Assembly: GCF_021347895.1 (NCBI RefSeq)
Contig: NC_067122.1
Span: forward strand, 41,669,082 to 41,733,081
Length of the DNA stretch: 64,000 nt
Direction: 5' to 3'
DNA from: Acanthochromis polyacanthus
Taxonomy: Eukaryota; Chordata; Actinopteri; Pomacentridae
The stretch's first letter is position 1. The number at the start of each line of letters is the position of its first letter. The notes under the pieces are model-generated. The model searched no databases, was not told where the DNA came from, and saw nothing but the letters and a program-made list of their open reading frames with translations. Of the stretch, positions 9,974 through 20,303 are shown one piece after another. The translations under genes were made by a program, and so were the position numbers.

Positions 9974-10340
9974 CAGGAGTCCTCAGTCTACGATGCTCTC
10001 TACCTACGGTGTTACGTCAGAACTGGTTACGTGGAACTAGTTGACGAGCGTAGCGGATGAATACGTCGTCATGCAGTGCTATCAGACATCTTTGTTTCCA
10101 TTCTCCGGTTGTACGCCACCTTGCATTGTGCTACATTCATTAACTTTTTGCTTTTCATTACGGCTCCCAAGTGTAAGTCAGACTCTTCTGATGCTTCAAA
10201 GAAAAGGAAAACCATTGAAGTCAAATTAGACGGAAAAAAACGCTGGGAACAGGACGAAACACCAAAAACATTGGTCAAGTTGTAAAAACAGGTCAACATA
10301 TTGTAGCTGAATCTGTCCTGGTTTTCAACGACGGCTGGTT
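9974..10340 (+). mobile_element. Tigger/pogo-like transposon remnant
   Basis: CAGGAGTCCTCAGTCTACGA at 9974, preceded by TA, resembles the Tigger-type terminus (CAG...GTCCTCGGTTTACGA). About 185 bases in comes a frame with a pogo-type N-terminus (10160-10285). A related non-autonomous fragment lies at 41794-42062. The 3' end is not identifiable and may run into the repeat at 10341-10605. Confidence 0.68.
10160..10285 (+). pseudogene. Tigger/pogo transposase N-terminus, truncated
   Basis: The frame reads APKCKSDSSDASKKRKTIEV, then KLDGKKRWEQDETPKTLVKL and a stop. Pogo/Tigger (jerky/CENP-B-like) transposases begin with a Ser/Lys-rich lead into a K-R-K-x-I...EVKLDIIKR helix of the CENP-B N-terminal DNA-binding domain. 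The likely original start codon at 10160 is ACG instead of ATG. The reading stops after about 41 codons, before the second helix of the DNA-binding domain, and the catalytic DDE region is absent. The open frame can be drawn from 10076, but the upstream residues look unrelated. This is a dead transposon fragment, not a host gene. Confidence 0.7.
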
Positions 10341-10605
10341 TGGACGTTTAACCAAAGTTTCACAATGCGCCTCATTAGCATAAGTGAAACTACTTTATGC
10401 AAATAAGCTCGGGGTGACACCCTGTACGTTAGCTACGACAGTCATGGTAGTGGCTAACAGTGCGGCCATCCCATAATAGATCACTTTAGAAGACACTGAA
10501 AGTGCTTGAGTTTACAAAAAGTCTTAAAAGGTTGACTATAATTGCACATTGAGTTTGCCATAACCGGATGAAAAATTCTGATAAATAGAAATGAAACAAA
10601 CATTT
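10341..10605 (+). repeat. Interspersed repeat C, copy 1
   Basis: GGACGTTTAACCAAAGTTTC and GCCATCCCATAATAGATCAC mark a repeat present again at 39290-39548 and, in part, at 59812-60055, all in the same orientation. The family is not recognised. It follows a Tigger fragment here, so it may be the 3' part of that element. Confidence 0.75.
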
Positions 10606-11349
10606 TAGTTGTTTAATCTATGTATATGTCTGTTCATCCAATCAGTCTCAAACAACATTTATCTGAACTGAAAGACTTTACTTATTAATAATTACAAAGA
10701 CTCTAATTAATCGGATTCTTTTAATCATGTCGTACCACTGATAAAAACACATCTGTAAGGTAGACCGTTGCACCTTTATTACCATGAACACCTTCAGTAG
10801 CTTCTAGAGCTGTCAACGCATGTAATTTTCTTCCAGTTTTCAACACGTTCTCTGAAGTCTAATCCCAGCGAGCTGACCTGTCGACTGACGCTAACGTGAC
10901 AAACTACCAGCACAGGAAGGTAATACATGTAAGCATCTTATGTCGTCACGTGGGAGGAAACGCAGCGATGGGAACGAGTCCGTGTTGACAGCTTAAGATG
11001 GCAGCTCAGTGACAGCTCAACATCCAGCTGTTTTCATGAATAAACATTCAAACAGATGTTAGCCACATTTATTCATAATACATCACCCAGCTGGCTGCTG
11101 TTTGTTAATAACAGCATTAATTGGTACAGAGCACAAGTATATTCTGCTGACTGATGAGCACATCATGTTGAAGTTTAAAATACTGGAAGGGTTTAATAGA
11201 GCAGATTATCTATTAATTCCAAGAATTAAACCTCTTTGAGACGTCCTGGTTCGCTTTTACTGGTTAGGCTCATGGGAGCTTCCAGATAAATCAGTAGAGA
11301 TGTCTTTAGATTTACCTCATCAGACATCTTTTATAGATATGCACATATT
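10606..11349. other. Unique non-coding DNA
   Basis: Nothing recognised. Confidence 0.4.
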
Positions 11350-11580
11350 CAGAGGAATCATAGGTGTCTTAGTGGCCTTCCTCACTAGTCTGTCAGTTCT
11401 TGAGAACATCCTGCTCTAGTCAGATTTATTCATGTTCCATCTTCCTTCCATTTCTTAGTGATGAATCTAACTGGACTCTAGGAGATCTTCAGGAACTTGT
11501 ATCATCCTGGTTGATGCTTTTCAACAACCTTTTCAAAGAGCTTCTTGGTTCTTTAGTCTTCATGGAGCAGATCTAGGAGT
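11350..11580 (+). repeat. Interspersed repeat joined to the 52-bp unit, copy 2
   Basis: A single 52-bp-type unit (CATAGGTGTCTTAGTGGCC) leads into the same 3' block as at 7916-8160. The unit is not tandem here. Confidence 0.75.
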
Positions 11581-11684
11581 CTTTATGCTACATTCACTGA
11601 CTTCAGATCATCTTTGTTCTACTAACTGGTGACTTCTAGATCAACTGAGTTCCATTAGAGTCGTGAGATCATTTATTTTATGGT

Positions 11685-11840
11685 TTATGATTTCTCATTA
11701 CAGAAATGTGTTTTCACAATGACATGAAAAAGTCCTTGTCAAAACGCCACCTTATACTGACCACGGCTCAGAGTTGAAAAGCAATAAAAGTTGAAACTTC
11801 CAAAAGGGGTGAATAGTTTCCATCCTGATTCTGATTTTTA
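11685..11840. mobile_element. Possible Tc1-like transposon end fragment
   Basis: AGGGGTGAATAGTTTCCATC resembles the fish Tc1-type tail GGGTGAATACTTTTTATAGG, and the preceding GCAATAAAAGTTGAAA fits it. It is short, and no partner end is visible. Confidence 0.35.
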
Positions 11841-13055
11841 ATTCCTAACAAACATGACAGTCACAGGACCTTATTGTCAGTCCAACACCCCGTCCTGCTG
11901 CTGTCATTCTTCTATTCATGTGATTTCTTGGAAATTACAGCAGCCTTCATGTCTTTAATGACAGAAATATAAAAAAAACTGTGATACTGGAATTCTGTCT
12001 GTAAATAGCAGTAAATGACCAAACTACTCCCAAGTTCTCTTCATTTTTAAACATTCAGAATGTTGCCCGTCCTTTAAATAAGAACAGAATAAAACAATGA
12101 TTAGAGCGATTAAAGCATTCATTAATTAATGAGCCATTAAGCATATAGGCTCTTAAAGACTGATGGTTTTTTTAATGGCTACAGCAGGAATTCATTAAGA
12201 AATCCATACATGAACACTGGAACTCACATGAAGAATTCCCATTAATCATTAATTATTATTACTAATGTGCAGTCCTCAGATTAGACAGACCGACAGACCG
12301 ACAGACCGACAGATAATGTACTCCAGGCTAAATGCACTCTGCTGCTGCTGAACTGCACAAAGAACCACATTTAAACTCCACATTTCCATTTCCATTAGTG
12401 ACTCTCATCCAGGGTGAGTGCAGTGATTTCCCTCTTCACTTTTTACGTTTGATGGAGGAAAATGTCATCGCGTTGAAAAAAGAGAATCTCTTCATCCAAA
12501 CATTTTCTGCTGCGTTGCCTTCAGCAGAGTGTCAGGAAGCTGTTAACATGTTAGTGTGTGATCAGCGGCAGCTCTCACTTCCTCATCTAACCGTGACACA
12601 AACCATTGGAATAAAGGAGGAAAGAATCGACCAGGACACTGCCGCCTCCTCTCATAGCTCCACACAACTAAAGGTTCCCATCCTGAGGAGGGCGGATGGA
12701 GAAACTTCCCTTCATCAGTCAGTCTGTCTGTAATTCTTAACGTCTCGCTGCTGAAACTCGTCCAGCTGGAGAACATTTACTGTTGATTAATGAAGCGCTC
12801 CTAGAAATAAATACGTGAAATTCAAAGTGTCCTGATGTCACATCAGTGCAACACCTCTAAACCAGACCAGCAGACATCAAACAGTGATTCTAGGAAATAG
12901 TCTCCCAGTGGACTTAATCTGATCTAAACTTCATCCTCTCATCACACTGATTAAAATAATAAAACATTATTTCACAAATCGTCTTTATCTCGTCATTTCC
13001 TCTTGATTTTCGTTGTTTATGTCGTCACCCTTTACACTTTTCAAAGCCTAAAAAT
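11841..13055. other. Unique non-coding DNA
   Basis: About 1.2 kb with only a short octamer repeat at 12283-12313. The 133-residue frame at 12332-12733 has no recognisable domain and no nearby splice or start context I can defend. Confidence 0.4.
12283..12313 (+). repeat. (CAGACCGA)n octamer repeat
   Basis: Nearly four 8-bp units. Confidence 0.85.
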
Positions 13056-13059
13056 ACTT

Positions 13060-13728
13060 GAAAATGCGTAAAATTAGTGCACAAATCAGAATTGGCAAAA
13101 ACTTTGATATTTTAGGGGAATTGCTCGTGTGTGCTAAAATGGCTCCATAGCACCCCCTGGAAAATTTCAAACAGGATCTATGACCGGTCCGTGTCACCGA
13201 CAGTTATGAAATTTAATATACATTAGTAACTTGTCCAGACGCAGAAAAATGTAATTGACACCCATGACCAAATTCCAACCAGAAGCAAGCCATTTTGAAT
13301 TATGCGTCATATTTTGGATGATTTTTGACCACTTTTTGTACATTTTCAAAAGCTATGAACTAAACAGGGAAACCCCGACAGAGATGAAACTTGTCCAAGA
13401 TGTACAGCAGGCATAGGCGATCAAAAATTAGTAGAATGCGCTGAAAAAACATGAAGTCGTGGAAATGGAGGCCCCGGCAATTTCGACGTTTTGCCATGAA
13501 ACAGGAAGTGCTGTATATCTAGCCTAAACATGCTCCAATCAAAGTTTACATGTCTGAACATGAATCATTGCAGATATCGGTTTTCCATCTAACTACGGAA
13601 AACAAACATTTTCCTAAGCGCAGAATGCTTCCCTGTTTTCTATACCGTGCTCATAAGTATTTCACAATAAGAGTCTCTCATCAGATCATGTATTTGCTTT
13701 ATTTTTTTAAATAGCTGACAGTAAATAT
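13060..13728 (+). repeat. Interspersed repeat E, copy 1 (5' part)
   Basis: Contains AATGGCTCCATAGCACCCCC, AGCCATTTTGAATTATGCGT and GTACAGCAGGCATAGGCGAT. The same landmarks in the same order are at 25881-26275. I recall this as a common fish repeat, but I cannot place it in a superfamily. It is split by the hAT MITE at 13729-14189. Confidence 0.72.
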
Positions 13729-14189
13729 TAGGGGTGTAACGAAATGGTCAACTCACGAAACGATACCAAATACGAAACAGGGCTCATGATACGAAATACT
13801 CACGATATGAAATAAAGATTAAAGAAAATCCCCAACAGCAGGAAGTTATGCCAAAATCTCATTTTCATCATGGTAGTTGTACTCGCCGCAGTATACGGCG
13901 AACTATAGCGGCATATTTTGCACACGGTTTTTGTTTTATCCGCAATCTTCTCACCGTTCTCTCGTCGTTTACATAGGAAGTCAAAATAGGGCCACACAAC
14001 CGATTTATTTGACGACGGAGCATCAGCTAATTCCTCCGCCTCGTCTTCCTCCATTTTGAAGCGAGTGTTTTGCTACGGTAGGCGAGGAGGGTCAAAAATC
14101 ATCAGTCTCAGTGGTGCGTGGCGCCCCTTCACGGTTTTTATTTTGTGCGTCTTTGAATTTTATTTTGTCATTTTTGTATTTCACCCCTA
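13729..14189 (-). mobile_element. hAT MITE with perfect 8-bp target duplication
   Basis: The ends are TAGGGGTG (13729-13736) and CACCCCTA (14182-14189). The octamer GTAAATAT occurs at 13721-13728 and again at 14190-14197 without a mismatch, the 8-bp duplication typical of hAT elements. The interior encodes a BED zinc-finger remnant on the minus strand, confirming the superfamily. The element is short and lacks the catalytic domain, so it would depend on an enzyme made elsewhere. The perfect duplication suggests it is younger than the repeat it sits in. Confidence 0.9.
13800..14054 (-). pseudogene. hAT transposase N-terminus with BED zinc finger (ZBED-like), truncated
   Basis: The 84-residue minus-strand frame starts at an ATG whose A is at 14054. 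It has an acidic lead (MEEDEAEELADAP), then the BED signature: SVVWPYFDF (residues about 18-26), a basic loop, and KTVCKICR (about 42-49) with the two zinc-binding cysteines. The following TAASTTTM matches the region before the paired histidines of BED fingers. After that the sequence becomes unrelated (MRFWHNFLLL...), the H-x(3-5)-H pair is lost, and no RNase-H-like catalytic core or dimerisation domain follows. In intact relatives BED fingers bind transposon ends. Here only the first exon-like part survives inside a MITE, so a working protein is unlikely. Confidence 0.8.
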
Positions 14190-14197
14190 GTAAATAT

Positions 14198-14450
14198 GTA
14201 ATATTTTTGGAAAAACATGACTGAAGAGTTCATGTTGTGCACATTATAATTTCAGGGGAATATATTCAGATGCATTAATGCTCAACAATAGACTGTTCTG
14301 AAAATTTCATCCAAATCCGTTACTCTGTTTATGAGTAATGTTGCAAACGGACGTCTGTCTAATAACAAATGCTGCATTTCTGCCCTATGGGGGAATGGGC
14401 AGCCTTGGAGGAGTGCTGCGCTCTCTTGGGTGCTGTTTTTGTTTCTTTAT
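14198..14450 (+). repeat. Interspersed repeat E, copy 1 (3' part)
   Basis: Continues after the MITE with ATTTCATCCAAATCCGTTAC and a tail with GGAATGGGCAGCCTTGGAGG. The tail motif recurs at 55733-55790, and a degenerate form is near 55375-55435. Confidence 0.6.
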
Positions 14451-15956
14451 ATGTTGATCATCAAAATGACAAAAACAAGACACAAAACATCTGTTAGCGA
14501 TGAGCTGCTTCCATGTTAATTTATTTCCAGAGAAATTCTGTGTTCCAGGTCAGACTGACCAGACTTAGATGCTTCTGTTCCAGAATAAGGCTCAGAATAG
14601 AAACCTGCCGCCTCTTTAAGGCTTCAGTCTGAAGATGCTCCTCAGGAAACTTAAAAAACAGGAGAATTTAAGAGTTTCTGATGTGACAGGACTCTGAGAA
14701 GGAGCGGTTCTTTCCCTCCGTATAGTATTAAATGTAGTGAAACCCCAGCAGAGTGTTCTTATTTAAGGTAATAACAGTCATGTACAGATTCCTCCCACAG
14801 TGACACGCTGCTGTTTTCCATCAGCCAAGAAGCTTTTTAGAATGAAAAACTGCAGATAAATGTGATGCTTTCTGCTGATTGTATAAAACACAGCTCCAGC
14901 AGTTTAACTCACAGACAACAGGAACTCTTCTTTTGTCTCACAGGTAATCAGAAAGCAGATCAGAGTTATTTGTATAAATTTACAGTTTTTTTTTTTTTGT
15001 CGGTAACCGAATCTTTAAAAGTTTCTTTTCAGACAAACCCTGTCAGAGTGTTCTCATGTTTAAAACTTTCTGAGCCTAACGAGCTGCTTCTCCCGCTGAT
15101 AGATGACGAGCTAATTAACACACAGGTGTGACAGCCGGCTCAGGTGTTCACATCAACAGGAGCTGATCCATGGAGACGAGACCCGCCATGTATTTTAGGA
15201 ACAACTTAAAGACTTCTCTTTTACATCTGACATTTAATTTAATGTCATGTTTCTCCTCTCATTCTGTTTTTCTCTTTAACTCACCGGTTTTATTTCACCT
15301 CAGAAATACAGAACACTGTACTGATCGCCACTGGTTTATCTTTCCTGCCAGTTAATCATCATACTGGATTGATTTTGGACTTCATTACTGCACAAAGACA
15401 GATTTAAAGTGACAAACATGCGGTGTTAATGACCTGAAGGACTCCTCCAAACACGATTACATCCGCTTCATTCTGCAGGTGATCAAACCGATCATGTAGC
15501 CGTCAGATAATCCATTTAAGGATCACTTTAGAGATTTACCAGAGAGAGGAGGCTTGTTACCCTGAGATTCTTTCACCAAATTAAAATCTAATTCAGCTCC
15601 ACCTCTTCCAATTACACCTCCACGTCCCAAACGCTCTCAGCTTCTCCTGTCACTGCTGATGTCGTTAGCAGCCAGTTAGCTGGTTTAGTTTGTTCCAGAA
15701 ATCATCTTTGTGTCTGTGGAAACCGTCGGATAAATTCAGGCTCAGACATTAAAGAAAACAAACTATAATTACAGTTCTGCAGAACATCACTAACAATCAA
15801 ACAGCAAAATACGAGCAGGACGTTCTGTACAGACGCTGGAGATTATCTATGGAGGACATTTAGGCTTCAGCGTGTTAAAAATAAACCTTTTTCAGTTTTC
15901 TGCTCCATATTGATTGGCTAACATCTAAAAGTCTCCAAATGTGTCCATAATGTTGT
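14451..15956. other. Unique non-coding DNA
   Basis: About 1.5 kb without recognised genes or repeats, apart from a poly-T tract near 14986-14999. Small frames (14862-15131 and others) lack domain signatures. Confidence 0.4.
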
Positions 15957-16336
15957 CAAAATTGACAAAAATGAGACAACACAAATGAGACATAAAATGA
16001 CAAAAATTAGACACAAAATGATAAAAAATGACACAAAACAAAAACAAGAAATAAAACAAGAGACAAAATGGCAAAAACGAGACAAAACAACAAAAACCAG
16101 ACAAAAAACAATAAAAGTGACACAAAACAACAAAAATGAGACACAAAATAACACAAATGAGACATAAAATGACAAAAATGGCACAAAACAAAAACAAGAA
16201 ATAAAACAACAAGAGACAAAATGACAAAAACAAGACAAAAACAACAAAAACCAGACAAAAACTGATAAAAATGACACAAAACAACAAAAACGAGACACAA
16301 AATGACTAAAAAAATGAGACATAAAACGACAAAAAC
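15957..16336 (-). repeat. Family A minisatellite, ~380 bp, reverse orientation
   Basis: ATGACAAAAATGAGACACAA-type units. Within it, the stretch around 16005-16135 recurs around 16165-16290, indicating an internal duplication. Confidence 0.87.
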
Positions 16337-17356
16337 GTCATCAACAGGTTATGCCAACATGTTGTGGGACACGTTCCATGAATAAGAATTATTATTTAAA
16401 ATATGATGTTGATGTGGAACAACCTTTAACATCCTGGAACAAGGTAAATCTGACCGGATCTTCGGGGCATGTTAGGTTTTAATTTAGTCTAATTTCACTT
16501 CCAGCTCTTCTTGTTTTAGATTCACTTTGTCTTAAATTCTTATTGCTCCATTTCTTCTTCATAGCTCTAGTTTGTCTTTTTAATATTCTTATGTCCAGCT
16601 ATTATCTCACTTTCACATCTGCATGCCGACGCTTTCTTTTTTGAACATTACTGGGCCGTATCATCTAGTTCTAGTCCGTCTGAGTTTAAATCCAGGAGGA
16701 CGTGGTGGACGTCTCTGAGGGTTTCTGCGTCTCACCAGAATCTCAGAGGAAACTGAGTAATATCTCCACCTCCATGGAACTGTTGATCTCATTTTCATTC
16801 CACAGCAGACGTCATGCAGAAATATAAACGCTAATAAATCCATTTAGTTAATTTCAGAGTGAGCTCCTTCTTAATGTGCTTCCTGTCGTTGGGGACTGAA
16901 CTGAAACTTTCCTTCCAGGAGCTCCGGGCCTCAGATCTGCTTTATTATTCACGCCTCTCCACGGAGAACTGTGCTGTGAAATCTCTGGACCTTGTATTTT
17001 GGGGGTCTTCATGGCCGGCGGGCGGCTGACCTCGCACTCTGGGCTGGAGAGATACCAGCCGGCCCCGAGGATTGTGGGTAAATCCCGGAGGCCTTCTGCT
17101 GGCTGCTACAAAGCTGCTCGGACAGAGCAGCCGGAGGGGAGGAGGAGGAGCCGAGGCTGGATGGAGGACCACCGAGGCCAGGAGGCCCGAGGCGATGCAG
17201 GCCAGAGCTGCTCAGACTCCTTCAGCTCCTCCAGCTCCTCCTCTCCAGACTCCTGAGGAGAACATCATCTCCCAGAGCAGTCCACCATCAGTTTACAGCG
17301 AGTTTAACAGAACCAACAACAAGAATCTAAACAGACTTATTATTTATTACTCTTAG
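16337..17356. other. Unique non-coding DNA with a GC-richer block
   Basis: 16870-17260 is GC-richer (GGCCGGCGGGCGGCTGACC) and ends in a CTCC-rich run near 17220-17255. It has no CpG-island-scale length and no exon I can justify. Frames at 16999-17356 have no family signature. Confidence 0.35.
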
Positions 17357-18463
17357 TTATTATTTCTTTGTTTCATAGGTCAGAAGAATGTTTGCAAATA
17401 TGAAACAGTGGACTGTTTTGTAGTTTATGGCACCGGATCTCAAATAAAATAAGAAAAATCTGTCAAGAAATTACATTAAATTTGTTCCAAATCATTTGAA
17501 ATTGGCCCAAAAACACTAAAATTTGTCAACAATGAGTTTAATACTGGATTAAAAGACTAAAATCTGTCCTCAGTGACTCAAACATTGTCAAAAACAATAA
17601 AAATCTTTCAAGAAAATTACATTAAATTTGTTCCAAATCATTTTAAATTGCTTCAAAATGACTAAAATCTGCCTAAAATGACTCAAATGCTATTCTAAAA
17701 GACTCAAATTAGTCTAAAATCAATCTGATGCTGGATTAAAGACTCAATTAGTGTCCAAAGAAGACTAAAATCTGTCTAAATATTGTCAAAGATAATAAAC
17801 AAATATAAAGAAATGACATTAAACTTGTTCCAAATAATTTTAAAATGTTTCAAAAAGACAAATTTTAGTCTTTGTGGATCAATTTAAAATGATTTAGAAC
17901 ACATTTGATGTCATTTTTAGAAGATATTTTTTATTTTTGTTTTGACAATATTTAAGTCTTTTGGAGCAATATTGGCATCTTTTTAATCAGTATCAGACTC
18001 ATTTTGGACACTGAGTATTTTAAGATAATATTTGAGTAATTTTTGACAAATTTTCATTTTTTTGTACCAATTTTAGAATATTTGGAACACTTTTTCTGTC
18101 ATTCTTTCAAAAGATTTCAGTCATTTTTGACAGTATTTTTGTAATTTTGGACCAATTTGAAATGATTTGAAACTAATTTTCTGTCATACTTTATAAGGAT
18201 TTTTTAAAATCATTTTTGTCCATATTTGAGTCATTTTAGATAGTTTTCTTTTTGAAAATATTTCCTTCTTTAATCCAGTCTTAGACTCATTTTAGACAGA
18301 TTTGAGTCTTTTTGGAGCAATTTAAAACTGTGGAGCTCATTTAATGTCATTTCTTGATATATTTTTATTAGTTTTTTGAGACTCAGTGCCATAAACTATA
18401 GAACAGTTCACCGTTTCTTACTGACAAACATTTCTGCTGACTTATGAAATAAAGAAATAATAA
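17357..18463. repeat. ~1.1-kb foldback (long inverted repeat)
   Basis: Reading inward from both ends, TTATTATTTCTTTGTTTCAT (17357-17376) pairs with the reverse of 18444-18463. The match continues through TTTATGGCACCGGATCTCAA and ACATTAAATTTGTTCCAAAT with about four in five bases conserved over roughly 160 bp. Toward the middle the arms consist of degenerate AAAATCTGTCxAAAATGACTC-type units. Related AT-rich pieces are at 19000-19150, 20940-21065, 26280-26545, 44150-44640 and 55130-55700. There is no frame. It could be a foldback transposon or an inverted duplication. Confidence 0.75.
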
Positions 18464-19223
18464 ACAAACTGAGTGTAACAAATCTGTGAATAAATATTGG
18501 CATTTCAGAAGCGCTGGAATGCAGCCTTCAGGTACTTCAAACTGTCAGTAATTGAGTGAAAACTCACTCGTCTACGATTTTAATGTGACTTTTTGTGATG
18601 TTTTGTTAAAAGCTTCAGAGATGAGCTGTTTTCTCATTAAAAGCATTCTGGAGTCTGAGCGTTCAGAAATCGTCCTTGATTGTCCACTAAACATCTAAAC
18701 GAACTCCTCAAGTGTTCTGTTGATGTCGTTGAGCAGAAATCTTTTGGTGTTTAATATTTATGGTCGCATTGTCACAGCTTTGATATCGATTCGGTTCAGA
18801 CGTTTCAGTTTTCACGACATATTTGAGACTAAAGAGACATAAAATAATGAAAATGAAGTTTCGAATAAAAACAGTTTTCTTATAGAAAACACTAACCCTA
18901 ACCTGCAAATCTAATCTATCACTAGCTTTGGTCTTCAGTATTTAAGACTGATTCTTTATGTTTCCTGTGTGTTATGAAGCCGATACTGAAAGATTTTTAA
19001 AATATTTTTGATTATGTTTTAGTCATTTTACGCAGATTTTAGTCTTCTTCGGACAATATTTGAGTTTTTCATCCAGCATCAGACTCATTTAGACAGATTT
19101 GATACTTTTAAGATAATATCTGAGTCATTTTGGAGGAATTTAAAACAGGGCTGGATCAGTCACTAAGACTACAGTTCATGTTAAAGCAGAGAGCATTGTG
19201 GGAGTTTAGCTAGCAACAGGCAC
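18464..19223. other. Mostly unique DNA with a short AT-rich repeat piece
   Basis: 19000-19150 resembles an arm of the foldback at 17357-18463. The rest is unrecognised. Confidence 0.4.
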
Positions 19224-20303
19224 CATGACAGAGGCTTCTAAGCCCAGAAGGTTGGTTCTAAGTTCAAAAAGTTGGTTCTAACTTTAGAAAGTCCAGTTCT
19301 AAGCCCAGAAGGTTGGTTCTAAGTTCAAAAAGTTGGTTCTAACTTTAGAAAGTCCAGTTCTAAGCCCAGAAGGTTGGTTCTAAGTTCAAAAAGTTGGTTC
19401 TAACTTTAGAAAGTCCAGTTCTAAGCCCAGAAGTTTGGTTCTAAATCCAAAAAGTTGGTTCTAACTTTAGAAAGTCCAGTTCTAAGCCCAGAAGGTTGGT
19501 TCTAAGTCTAGCAGGTTCGGTTCTACGTCCAGAAGGTCCGGTTCTAAATCCAAAAAGCTGGTTCTAACTTTAGAAAGTCCAGTTCTAAGCCCAGAAGGTT
19601 GGTTCTAAGTTCAAAAAGTTGGTTCTAACTTTAGAAAGTCCAGTTCTAAGCCCAGAAGTTTGGTTCTAAATCCAAAAAGTTGGTTCTAACTTTAGAAAGT
19701 CCAGTTCTAAGCCCAGAAGGTTGGTTCGAAGTCTAGCAGGTTCGGTTCTACGTCCAGAAGGTCCGGTTCTAAATCCAAAAAGCTGGTTCTAACTTTAGAA
19801 AGTCCAGTTCTAAGCCCAGAAGGTTGGTTCTAAGTTCAAAAAGTTGGTTCTAACTTTAGAAAGTCCAGTTCTAAGCCCAGAAGGTTGGTTCTAAGTTCAA
19901 AAAGTTGGTTCTAACTTTAGAAAGTCCAGTTCTAAGCCCAGAAGGTTGGTTCGAAGTCTAGCAGGTTCGGTTCTACGTCCAGAAGGTTGGTTCTAAGTCC
20001 ACAAAGTTGGTTTTAACTTTAGAAAGTCCAGTTCTAAGCCCAGAAGGTTGGTTCTAAGTCTAGCAGGTTCGGTTCTACGTCCAGAAGGTCCGGTTCTAAA
20101 TCCAAAAAGCTGGTTCTAACTTTAGAAAGTCCAGTTCTAAGCCCAGAAGGTTGGTTCTAAATCTAAAAAGTTGGTTCTAACTTTAGAAAGTCCAGTTCTA
20201 AGCCCAGAAGGTTGGTTCTAAGTCTAGCAGGTTTGGTTCTACGTCCAGAAGGTCCGGTTCCAAGTCCAAAAAGTTGGTTCTAAGTCTAGAATGTCCAGTT
20301 CTG
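19224..20303 (+). repeat. 61-bp minisatellite built of three ~20-bp subunits
   Basis: GTTCTAAGCCCAGAAGG recurs at 61-bp spacing (19296, 19357 and onward), about 17-18 units. Each unit holds three variants of GGTTCTAAGTCCAGAAAGTT. Some units carry an extra pair of subunits (GTCTAGCAGGTTCGGTTCTA), giving a second-order pattern. No coding frame. Confidence 0.92.

Noticed and set aside
16990..17260. GC-rich block as a CpG-island promoter or first exon
   Set aside because: Too short, no start-codon frame with a known domain, and no downstream gene.
18893..18903. CTAACCCTAACC resembling telomere repeat
   Set aside because: Only about two units; too short to indicate an interstitial telomere.
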